Shown one piece after another: positions 1 through 7,256 of a stretch of 30,829 nt of DNA. Source of the stretch: Alistipes sp. (GTDB lineage Bacteria; Bacteroidota; Bacteroidia; Bacteroidales; Rikenellaceae); the NCBI GenBank assembly GCA_017391185.1, contig JAFOZN010000198.1:1-30829 (forward strand). Direction: 5' to 3'. The notes beneath the pieces were generated by a model. That model ran no database searches. It was not told the origin of the DNA and saw only the letters and a program-made list of their open reading frames with translations. The position numbers and the translations under genes are program-made. How positions within the stretch are numbered: position 1 is the first letter of the stretch; each line of letters opens with the position of its first letter.

Positions 1-2565
1 ATACGCGCCATAGCTGAGGTGGTGAGTCACGCAAATGATATTCGGCAACCACAGAGCAAAGATATAGCTTGGCTTGCAGGACTTGACGCTTTTAAGAATA
101 ACGGAGCTTTTATCAACGTAGGCGAGAGATGCAATGTTGCAGGTAGTCGCAAGTTCTTACGTCTAATCAAAGAGAAGAGTTACGATGAGGCACTCTCCAT
201 AGCTCGCAACCAGGTACGTCAGGGAGCAATGATTCTCGACCTGAACATGGACGATGCCATGATAGATACCCAAAGCGAGATGTGCCAATTCCTCAATCTC
301 ATGGCTTCAGATCCCGAAGTCGCAAAAGTGCCTTGGATGGTAGATTCTTCGCGGTTCGAGGTAATCGAAGCAGCTCTCAAGTGCATACAGGGGCGTGCCA
401 TAGTAAACTCTCTCTCGCTCAAAGAGGGCGAGACCATCTTCCTGCAACGTGCCCTTAGAGTCAAGGAGTTGGGTGCAGCACTTGTAGTGATGGCATTCGA
501 TGAAGAGGGACAGGCAACAACCCTCGCTCGTAAAATAGAGATTTGCCAACGAGCATACAATCTGCTCACCGAGCGAATTAATTTCCGTCCAGAAGATATT
601 ATCTTCGATCCCAACATACTCACCATTGCCACAGGCATACGTGAGCACGATCTATACGCCAAAGATTTCATCCTTGCGACAGAGTGGATTCACCAAAACC
701 TTCCCCAAGCAAAGGTCAGCGGAGGTGTCAGCAACCTCTCTTTTGCACTCAGAGGGAATAACTTCCTAAGAGAGGCCATGCATGCTGTATTCCTCTACCA
801 CGCTATCCGTGCAGGTATGGATATGGCCATCGTCAACCCCTCGACTGCGGTCATGTATAGCGACATAGCACCAGAGCTGAGAGAGGCCTTGGAGGATGTG
901 ATTTTGGCTCGCAGAGAGGATGCGACAGAACGCCTGCTCGCCATCGCTCAAGAGTATCAACCCTCACAGAGCCAAAGTGAACAAAAGCCGACTATCAACC
1001 GTAATGAAACGCCCATCGAGGAGCGTCTATGCAACGCCCTACGCCATGGCGAAGAGGAGTATCTTGCGAGCGATATAGAGGAGGCCCTGACAATCTACCC
1101 ATCGGCTGCGGCAATTATCGAAGGCCCGCTTATGCAGGGTATGTCGATAGTTGGAGAGCTTTTCGGCGAAGGTAAGATGTTTCTACCGCAAGTGGTCAAG
1201 AGTGCCCGCACGATGAAACACGCTGTGGGGATTCTCCAACCATATTTGGAGGAGAAAACAGACTCAGCATCAAATAACAAGATAGGTAAATACCTGTTGG
1301 CAACGGTTAAGGGCGATGTCCACGACATAGGTAAAAATATAACTGCCGTAATACTTGGATGCAACAACTTTGAGGTTATAGATCTCGGTGTAATGGTATC
1401 GGCAGAAGAGATTGTCAAAAGAGCCATCAGCGAGCAGGTAGATTTCATCGGTCTTAGCGGACTTATTACTCCCTCGCTTGAAGAGATGTGCCATGTGGCC
1501 CAAATGCTCAAGGCAGCGGGCGTAAGCAAACCTCTCTTTATCGGTGGTGCTACTACCTCGGAGCTACATACGGCTCTAAAAATTGCGCCACTCTACGATG
1601 GTGCGGTGTTCCATGTAAAGGATGCAGCGCAAAACCCCGTTTTGGCAATGCAGCTACTCAGCGCGGAGAAAGAGAGCATCATATCAGAACATAAGCGCAA
1701 ACAAGCAGAGCTTAGAGATAGCTATCAAGCTCCACAAAAGAGCGATATGGCGCAAAGACTAAACATTGATTGGAGCGAGGAGCAAATCATCAAGCCTTCA
1801 TTTTTGGGTACTCGCACCTATGCGCCAATAGAGATTGATGACCTCAGACCATATATCAATTGGCGACACTTCTATAACCTTTGGAAAGTTGCTCAAGACT
1901 CTCCTGAGGCAGAGAAGCTCCGCCATGAGGCTGAAACGTTGCTTGATAATATGAGCTGCGAGGAACATCTTTTGACTCGCATAGGATTCTACTCGGCATA
2001 TGGATTCGATGGCGGAATTGCCATACTCAATGGCCATGGTTGCGAGAATTGCCCTCAGATACATAAGACAATAATCCCTACTCCTCGCCAGAACGCCAAG
2101 GAGGAGTCTATGGCATTATCTCTCTCGGATTTTGTCGCAGAGGAGGGTATGGGCGACCATATAGGAGTCTTTGCCATCACTATATCCTCGGCACTCATAT
2201 CACGTCTAGAGAGATTGAAGGAGGAGGCTTGCGACTATGAAGCATTGCTTTTGCAGAGTCTGTGCGACAGATTGGTCGAGGCGGCAAGCGAATATATGCA
2301 CCTCAAGGTACGAAAGGAGTTGTGGGGATATGCTCCCGATGAGAGGCTCAACAACAATGAACTTTATCAAGCGCGCTATTGCGGAATAAGGCCTGCATTC
2401 GGCTATCCTTCACTACCCGACCAGAGGAGTATTTTTACGGTAAAGGATCTGATAGGCTTCGACAAGATCGGCATCTCGCTTACCGAAAATGGAGCGATGT
2501 ATCCACAATCTTCGGTAGCAGGATTATACATCGCCAGCCGACACGCCAAGTATTTCGTAATTTAA
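1..2565 (+). CDS. metH: Cobalamin-dependent methionine synthase, 5'-truncated by window edge
   Basis: Transfers a methyl group from methyltetrahydrofolate to homocysteine through cobalamin. The frame is open to base 1 (first visible residues IRAIAEVV), so the GTG at 19 is not a start. The homocysteine-binding domain with its zinc cysteines lies upstream, outside the window. Visible domains in order: pterin-binding domain starting with INVGERCNVAGSRKF (residues about 38-52 of the visible part), a cap region, the B12-binding domain with DVHDIGKN at about 439-446 (His is the lower axial cobalt ligand), and the C-terminal SAM-binding reactivation domain with RPAFGYP near 798-804. It ends with TAA at a hairpin terminator. 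Identification is secure; the missing N-terminus is a window effect. Confidence 0.97.
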   Translation: MRAIAEVVSHANDIRQPQSKDIAWLAGLDAFKNNGAFINVGERCNVAGSRKFLRLIKEKSYDEALSIARNQVRQGAMILDLNMDDAMIDTQSEMCQFLNLMASDPEVAKVPWMVDSSRFEVIEAALKCIQGRAIVNSLSLKEGETIFLQRALRVKELGAALVVMAFDEEGQATTLARKIEICQRAYNLLTERINFRPEDIIFDPNILTIATGIREHDLYAKDFILATEWIHQNLPQAKVSGGVSNLSFALRGNNFLREAMHAVFLYHAIRAGMDMAIVNPSTAVMYSDIAPELREALEDVILARREDATERLLAIAQEYQPSQSQSEQKPTINRNETPIEERLCNALRHGEEEYLASDIEEALTIYPSAAAIIEGPLMQGMSIVGELFGEGKMFLPQVVKSARTMKHAVGILQPYLEEKTDSASNNKIGKYLLATVKGDVHDIGKNITAVILGCNNFEVIDLGVMVSAEEIVKRAISEQVDFIGLSGLITPSLEEMCHVAQMLKAAGVSKPLFIGGATTSELHTALKIAPLYDGAVFHVKDAAQNPVLAMQLLSAEKESIISEHKRKQAELRDSYQAPQKSDMAQRLNIDWSEEQIIKPSFLGTRTYAPIEIDDLRPYINWRHFYNLWKVAQDSPEAEKLRHEAETLLDNMSCEEHLLTRIGFYSAYGFDGGIAILNGHGCENCPQIHKTIIPTPRQNAKEESMALSLSDFVAEEGMGDHIGVFAITISSALISRLERLKEEACDYEALLLQSLCDRLVEAASEYMHLKVRKELWGYAPDERLNNNELYQARYCGIRPAFGYPSLPDQRSIFTVKDLIGFDKIGISLTENGAMYPQSSVAGLYIASRHAKYFVI

Positions 2566-2571
2566 AAAGAT

Positions 2572-2598
2572 AAAACCCAGCCTATAAAGCTGGGTTTT
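2572..2598. terminator. Bidirectional intrinsic terminator between metH and the convergent GH110 gene
   Basis: A perfect 10-bp stem, AAAACCCAGC (2572-2581) and GCTGGGTTTT (2589-2598), with a 7-nt loop. The A-rich left flank and T-rich right arm serve both strands. It lies 6 nt after the metH stop and 4 nt before the stop of the opposing gene. Confidence 0.9.
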
Positions 2599-2602
2599 GT
2601 TG

Positions 2603-4282
2603 TTATTCGATTATAAGATTCTCCACACTCCGTGTCTCAACAGCCTGACGGCATTGCTCAACACGATTATCATTGAGTCGGATATTCTTAGCGTTACGGA
2701 TAGATATACCACACGCATTTGAGCCTGTACCGATAATGGTATTGCCCTCAATTACTACTCCGTCATGGAGCTGCGTTGCCTTGGTGTCGGGTGCACCAAT
2801 CACAACAGCGATACCCGAAGCTCCATATTGACAACCTGCACCCAAGCCACAATTTATAATCACATTACGCGCTATGGTCAAATCCTTGGCATGAGTTCCC
2901 TCCTTCCAATTCGACTCTGCCCCGACATGAATAGCTGTACCCGTAGAGCCACGGAAGATATTATCCTCGATTCTCACACCTCTGGTCTTAGCCAATACGC
3001 CACGAGCCAAGTTGCCCCATACTACCGATCGGCAGAACTCCAGACGTGGAAGTTTTGATACATTAAACAGATAATATTCGTTGTACTTCTCTGGCAACTT
3101 ACCACTCAATCGCACCTTGACATCAGTAGCAGGAGCCTCGTGCTCTACCTCTACAACCTCCAACTCATCTACAACCTCCAAAGTAGAGATCTTCACCACC
3201 TCCATCTTATCACCCACACGCGGAACATCCGTCACCTGAGCATGAGTAAATGTCGGAGCCTTCAACACAAGTGTAACATCCTCGCCCTCGATCTTCTCTA
3301 TGTCGTGGTAATATCCATGTACATTGGTAGCATCATCGCCCTGACCTCGGAACATACAACCATCGAAGCTGATTAATCCCTCGCAACATGCAAAGTGCGT
3401 AGCATCGGTATTTGTCGAGAAGCTATATCCATCGGCAGGTACGACCGAGAGGTGATCCATACGAATATCCTTGCTATCAAAACCCACGATACCCATACCG
3501 CACTGCGAATGGATAGAGAGATCCTTGAGCAAGGTATTCTCGCTACGGAGCAACAAAACCGCTGGGCGGAAATGGAACGAGTGTGGGGCCGCCACAGCCG
3601 CACCCATCATATATTCAGGCAAATCGCCCTTGAAACGTACACGATTTTTGCCCAAGAACTCATCCTTGGCATAATAGAACGGATTGCGATAGATACCAGA
3701 TATTTTGTTATCCCACAACATCAAGCGTGGCAGAGGTGTATGATCGGTAATCTCTCGCTGAGGGCCAAACTCCACAACAAAGCCACCCTTGACAATCTCT
3801 ACAACACGTCCTTCGGAGAATGGCTTGCGCTTGTAATCTATGGTCAGGCCTTTGACCGTCATATTTTTGGTCTCGATTATAGAGAGGGGCTCCATCCAAC
3901 CCTCGCACATCAACACAGCACCATAGGCTTCAATTGTTACATCTTCGGCACCTGTAAAATCGAGTCCTTTGACGTATGGGTAGTATGGTGTAAAGATCGT
4001 ACTTTCGGGATTCTGCCCCATCTTACCCGCCAAAACCTCCGATTCCAATCGCTCGGCTTCGGCATCTCGCAGGCGATACTCGCCCTGTGGCATATAGAGA
4101 GTAACGCCACGATTCTGCCTACACCACTCAGCAGCTTTGCGCAAGGCTTTGGTATCATCCTTTCCATCATCGGGCTTAGCTCCAAACTCCTCTATAGAGA
4201 TTCTCTTCTCCTGCGAGCCACTCTGCGCCATAGCGGGCATAAGCATAAGGCACAATAACGATGATAAAATCAGTTTTCTCAT
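2603..4282 (-). CDS. Secreted GH110-type alpha-1,3-galactosidase (parallel beta-helix)
   Basis: Probable exo-alpha-galactosidase acting on host or dietary glycans outside the cytoplasm. The 559-residue protein starts with a signal peptide ending at AMAQ (about residue 20). It then shows a pectate-lyase-like start (FGAKPDDGKDDT, 34-44) and repeated beta-helix strands such as GVRIEDNIFRG and GVVIEGNTIIG. Candidate catalytic acids are D293 in NTDATH and D316/D317 in GQGDDATNVHG. The 23/24-residue spacing matches the three catalytic Asp residues I recall for characterised GH110 enzymes, which is the main support for the family. The start lies 24 nt after the lysO C-half stop, so it is probably cotranscribed with lysO. 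There is no SusC/SusD pair nearby. Exact substrate (blood group B or linear Gal-alpha-1,3-Gal) is unknown. Confidence 0.75.
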   Translation of the reverse strand: MRKLILSSLLCLMLMPAMAQSGSQEKRISIEEFGAKPDDGKDDTKALRKAAEWCRQNRGVTLYMPQGEYRLRDAEAERLESEVLAGKMGQNPESTIFTPYYPYVKGLDFTGAEDVTIEAYGAVLMCEGWMEPLSIIETKNMTVKGLTIDYKRKPFSEGRVVEIVKGGFVVEFGPQREITDHTPLPRLMLWDNKISGIYRNPFYYAKDEFLGKNRVRFKGDLPEYMMGAAVAAPHSFHFRPAVLLLRSENTLLKDLSIHSQCGMGIVGFDSKDIRMDHLSVVPADGYSFSTNTDATHFACCEGLISFDGCMFRGQGDDATNVHGYYHDIEKIEGEDVTLVLKAPTFTHAQVTDVPRVGDKMEVVKISTLEVVDELEVVEVEHEAPATDVKVRLSGKLPEKYNEYYLFNVSKLPRLEFCRSVVWGNLARGVLAKTRGVRIEDNIFRGSTGTAIHVGAESNWKEGTHAKDLTIARNVIINCGLGAGCQYGASGIAVVIGAPDTKATQLHDGVVIEGNTIIGTGSNACGISIRNAKNIRLNDNRVEQCRQAVETRSVENLIIE

Positions 4283-4306
4283 AGTATCTATTTTTTACAT
4301 TTTCGA

Positions 4307-4933
4307 TTACATAGAACAGAACAATGGCACAAGTATCGGCACAGAAAAATCTACAACCACACCATGTACAATCGAGACAAATACCCACTTTTGTCCCGAA
4401 TAGCGTGTGATGACAGGCAGTGTGACATCCATAGTAGTTGCTCCACCCGAACATATCGGAGCAAGAGGTGAAAACCAACGCACCATAAGCGGTGCAAAGA
4501 CCAAAGTCATCATCTCGCGGAAGATATTTGCCATCAATGTAATAGTACCCAACTCAGCAGCAGCCTGCACTCCGATAGATGCCTCCTTGAGCGAACTCAC
4601 CAATATCGAGGAGAGTGAATAGTATCCAAAACCACTCCCCGCAGCCATCACCTCGCCTACACTCCAGCGAGAGATGAGAAACGAGACACCAAAACACATC
4701 ACAAGCGTACCCACGATGGTCGCAAGCGGAACAATCAACACTCTTGGAGATAGTGAGCTAAGCGTCTCTTTGAGCTTTGCATCTGAGCCGATGGAGATAC
4801 CGACCTGCAACATCAAAGCGTACAATAGCCACATATCCAACCCGCCAGAATAGAACCACTCAGGCAAGAGATCGAGGGCCGCCAAGATGCATCCTACCAC
4901 AAAAGCCGATATAATCATCAGACTACTTCCCAT
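4307..4933 (-). CDS. lysO: LysO-family lysine exporter, C-terminal part encoded as a separate gene
   Basis: Inner-membrane protein, about 208 aa, hydrophobic throughout. It matches the C-terminal two thirds of LysO (YbjE, DUF340), the lysine efflux protein. Conserved stretches are SGFGYYSLSSIL and GGATTMDVTLPVITR; the Asp in TMDVTLP corresponds to a membrane Asp reported as important in the E. coli protein. I place the start at ATG 4933 rather than the in-frame GTG at 4939, because AAGGAGG lies 5 nt upstream of the ATG. That is a rare good Shine-Dalgarno for this phylum and suggests translational coupling. The gene overlaps the end of the N-terminal half gene by 11 nt in another frame. The two products probably assemble into one transporter. 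Confidence 0.85.
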   Translation of the reverse strand: MGSSLMIISAFVVGCILAALDLLPEWFYSGGLDMWLLYALMLQVGISIGSDAKLKETLSSLSPRVLIVPLATIVGTLVMCFGVSFLISRWSVGEVMAAGSGFGYYSLSSILVSSLKEASIGVQAAAELGTITLMANIFREMMTLVFAPLMVRWFSPLAPICSGGATTMDVTLPVITRYSGQKWVFVSIVHGVVVDFSVPILVPLFCSM

Positions 4934-5213
4934 CCGCACCTCCTTTAAATAGAGTCTGATAAACTATCTTCGCCGCCACTATACTACCACTCACTCCAGC
5001 CACGGCAATAAGCAGAGCCTGACCACCCAAATCTATTAAATTGGCAAGCAGATGTTCATTACGCCCTACCTCCGAACCCATCACAAAGAGTAATAGCAGG
5101 ATAGTTATCATAGTAGTCGCTCCGATATACCTGACAACACCCCAACGGCGAATCAGATAGCCCAAAGCCACTCCCAAAAACATTATAGCGAGTATCTTAA
5201 ACATGGTCAGCAA
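4923..5213 (-). CDS. lysO: LysO-family lysine exporter, N-terminal part
   Basis: A 96-residue membrane protein with about three hydrophobic segments. It corresponds to the N-terminal third of LysO (roughly 300 aa in E. coli). An acidic residue in FVMGSEVGRNE lies where the E. coli protein has FMGISLAFLDN. The stop overlaps the start of the downstream half by 11 nt. Starts at ATG 5213 or, as plausibly, the in-frame ATG at 5204; the predicted transcription start near 5221 leaves a short leader. A split lysO appears to be a natural arrangement in some anaerobes, so I read it as two genes rather than a frameshift, but sequence alone does not fully exclude a frameshift. Confidence 0.82.
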   Translation of the reverse strand: MLTMFKILAIMFLGVALGYLIRRWGVVRYIGATTMITILLLLFVMGSEVGRNEHLLANLIDLGGQALLIAVAGVSGSIVAAKIVYQTLFKGGADGK

Positions 5214-5227
5214 TTGATTTTCTTATA

Positions 5228-5259
5228 CAAAAGTAGCATTATTCAGCCGAAAAAACAAA
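5228..5259 (-). promoter_or_regulatory. Bacteroidota-type promoter for lysO/GH110
   Basis: On the minus strand: TTTG at 5259-5256, a 20-nt spacer, then TACTTTTG at 5235-5228, matching TTTG-N19-21-TAnnTTTG. The predicted start is about 8-17 nt before the lysO N-half start codons. It is divergent from the pspC promoter in the same intergenic region. Confidence 0.65.
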
Positions 5260-5320
5260 CTCTATATAAATAGGTAATAATAAAAAATCAATAATATTTT
5301 GAAAATTCCACTACTTTGTG

Positions 5321-5351
5321 TTGCAAAATACCAACTAATCACATATATTTG
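5321..5351 (+). promoter_or_regulatory. Bacteroidota-type promoter for the PspC/PadR operon
   Basis: TTG at 5321-5323, a 20-nt spacer, and TATATTTG at 5344-5351 match the -33/-7 consensus. The predicted leader is about 35 nt. No clear PadR operator is obvious by eye, although the surrounding sequence is AT-rich. Confidence 0.65.
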
Positions 5352-5392
5352 CATTAAGAAAATACTAAACTTCATACAAAACCATTACAATT

Positions 5393-5905
5393 ATGAAAGA
5401 GACTATCAATGTAAACATCGCACAGCAAGCCTTCACGATGGACATGGATGCCTACTCTGAGCTGACCAAATACTTAGAAGATATTGGTCGGCGATTGCCT
5501 GAGACAGACACAGAGACTATGGGTGACATCGAGAGTCGTATTGCCGAGATCTTCCGCGAGAGAGTTCCATCACCGATGATGGTGATTACCTACGGAGTAG
5601 TTCAAAGCACGATGAAGCAGTTGGGTGATGCCGAGACCTTCGGCGAGGCTTCACGCCCACTCAGATCAGAAAAGCAGAATGTAAACCCACTCGGCCTACC
5701 ACGCAAATTCTGGCGCATGCGCTCTCCACGCTCCATTGCGGGTGTATGTAGCGGATTGGCAATCTATTTCGATATTGACATTACGCTGGTGAGAATCCTC
5801 TTTATTTTGGGATTTTTTATGGGCTTCTCTACACTATTTCTCTACATCTTACTATGGATAGTGACTCCACAAGAGCCAGCCGAGGGTATCAAGTTTAACC
5901 GATAA
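5393..5905 (+). CDS. PspC-domain membrane protein (small)
   Basis: 170 aa. The N-terminal soluble part (1-90) carries the motif DIESRIAEIF (45-54) and QLGDAETF (76-83). The C-terminal PspC domain (about 105-160) has the signature SIAGVCSGLAIYFDIDITLVR, followed by a transmembrane segment and WIVTP. PspC domains occur in membrane stress proteins. The N-terminal module is repeated in the large PspC protein at 7257, which has DIEARIAEL and QLGSADEI, so the two are paralogues. First gene of a four-gene operon with PadR 15 nt downstream. The precise role in this phylum is not established. Confidence 0.9.
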   Translation: MKETINVNIAQQAFTMDMDAYSELTKYLEDIGRRLPETDTETMGDIESRIAEIFRERVPSPMMVITYGVVQSTMKQLGDAETFGEASRPLRSEKQNVNPLGLPRKFWRMRSPRSIAGVCSGLAIYFDIDITLVRILFILGFFMGFSTLFLYILLWIVTPQEPAEGIKFNR

Positions 5906-5920
5906 ATTTCTCTCAATACT

Positions 5921-6262
5921 ATGAACGAAGATAATGTAAAAGTACAGATGCGCAAGGGCATTTTGGAGTATTGCATCCTCTCTATCCTCTCCAGAGGAGA
6001 CTCCTATGCACCTCAGATCATCGCCGAGCTCAAGGAGGCTCAGATGATTATCGTGGAGGGTACGCTCTACCCTATCCTGACGCGCCAAAAGAATGCGGGC
6101 TTGCTCTCATACCGCTGGGAGGAGTCTCCGCAAGGACCACCAAGAAAATACTACCGTCTGACGCCCGAAGGCGAAAAGCAACTCGCCTTGCTGGATGAGG
6201 CGTGGAACGAGATGGTCGAGCAGATCAAGACCATTCGCGGCGAACAACCCAAAGAGGAGTAA
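5921..6262 (+). CDS. PadR-family transcriptional regulator
   Basis: 113 aa with a winged-helix fold. YCILSILSRGDSYAPQII (17-34) forms the first helices. IVEGTLYPILTRQKNAGLL (44-62) is the recognition helix region with the hallmark GTLYPxL. The wing includes PPRKYYRLTPEG (78-89). The C-terminal dimer helix is short, as in the minimal PadR subfamily. It lies between two PspC genes and probably represses its own operon, as PadR proteins usually do. The effector is unknown. Confidence 0.93.
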   Translation: MNEDNVKVQMRKGILEYCILSILSRGDSYAPQIIAELKEAQMIIVEGTLYPILTRQKNAGLLSYRWEESPQGPPRKYYRLTPEGEKQLALLDEAWNEMVEQIKTIRGEQPKEE

Positions 6263-6316
6263 CCACCTCTCTCAACTAAAAAATATACAAAAACAAGACA
6301 TAAACTTACAACTATT

Positions 6317-7234
6317 ATGAAAACCCTATTCTCTTATATCGTAATTCTATTTACAGCTTTCGCTTCAATGTTCTTTTGTAATGAGGCTAAGGCTCAGAAA
6401 ATCACAGGCAGTAAGAATATCACCAGCGAGCAACGCCCAATTAGCAACGACTACCAGAGCCTAAAGGTAAGTCAGGGTATTAAAGTCACATTGACCACAA
6501 GTCAAGACGCCAAAGCCTTTATCACCGCCAACGACAACATCATGCCATACGTCAAGGTCGAGAACTCAGGCTCGGAACTTAAGGTATATTTGGACAACAG
6601 CAAATACAAGTCATTCAACAATATCAAGGTTACGGTACAACTGCCACAAAACCCTAAACTCAACTATATTGACTCTTCGAGTGCCGGCAAAGTAGCAGTA
6701 TACTACCCTCTTAACGCTTCAAAAATCACAGCAAAAGCCTCATCGGCTGCCCACATTGAGTTTTTGGGCAACATCGAGGCTAAGACGCTATTTATCAATT
6801 CATCTTCAGCCGCCGAGGTTAGAATCTTGGAGTCTAATGTAGATGCCATCGATGCCTCTGCTACTTCGGCTGCCAAAATCGAACTTAAAGCCAAGGCAGA
6901 GAGTATCAAAGCCGATGCGTCATCTGCTGCAAACATAGACATCTATACACTCTGCACACACCTTGTTGCCAAAGGTGCATCTTCTGCCGATATCGAACTT
7001 AGCGGAAAGGCTAAGAATCTGAGCATTGACGTCTCTTCGGCTGCTGATGCTGATGCCGATGAATTGGAGACCAGCGGCGAGGCTGTTCTTTCGGCCTCAT
7101 CGGGCGCAGAGATCTCAGCTTGGTGCAACGGCACACTCAAAGCCACAGCCACTTCGGGTGCAGATATTGATTGGAAGGGCAAGGCTACTGCCGAAGTCAA
7201 GAAATCAAGCGGTGGCTCAGTATCAAGAAATTAA
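6317..7234 (+). CDS. Secreted DUF2807 (auto-transporter-adhesin-head-like, GIN) protein
   Basis: 305 aa with a signal peptide ending near NEAKAQ (about residue 27), so exported. Residues from about 45 on form a beta-solenoid. At least ten turns carry [ST]S[AG][AG] tags, for example SSAAHIEF, TSAAKIEL, SSAANIDI, SSADIELSG, SSGAEISAW and TSGADIDWKG, spaced about 15-25 residues. This matches the DUF2807 fold. It is placed between PadR and the large PspC gene, a common grouping in Bacteroidota, and is probably involved in envelope sensing or maintenance. Function is not proven. Confidence 0.88.
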   Translation: MKTLFSYIVILFTAFASMFFCNEAKAQKITGSKNITSEQRPISNDYQSLKVSQGIKVTLTTSQDAKAFITANDNIMPYVKVENSGSELKVYLDNSKYKSFNNIKVTVQLPQNPKLNYIDSSSAGKVAVYYPLNASKITAKASSAAHIEFLGNIEAKTLFINSSSAAEVRILESNVDAIDASATSAAKIELKAKAESIKADASSAANIDIYTLCTHLVAKGASSADIELSGKAKNLSIDVSSAADADADELETSGEAVLSASSGAEISAWCNGTLKATATSGADIDWKGKATAEVKKSSGGSVSRN

Positions 7235-7256
7235 GAACGCCTAACTCTCAAAAATT

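Noticed and set aside
3395..4258. A 287-codon plus-strand open frame opposite the GH110 gene
   Set aside because: It has no recognisable domain and lies fully antisense to a gene with a signal peptide and family motifs.
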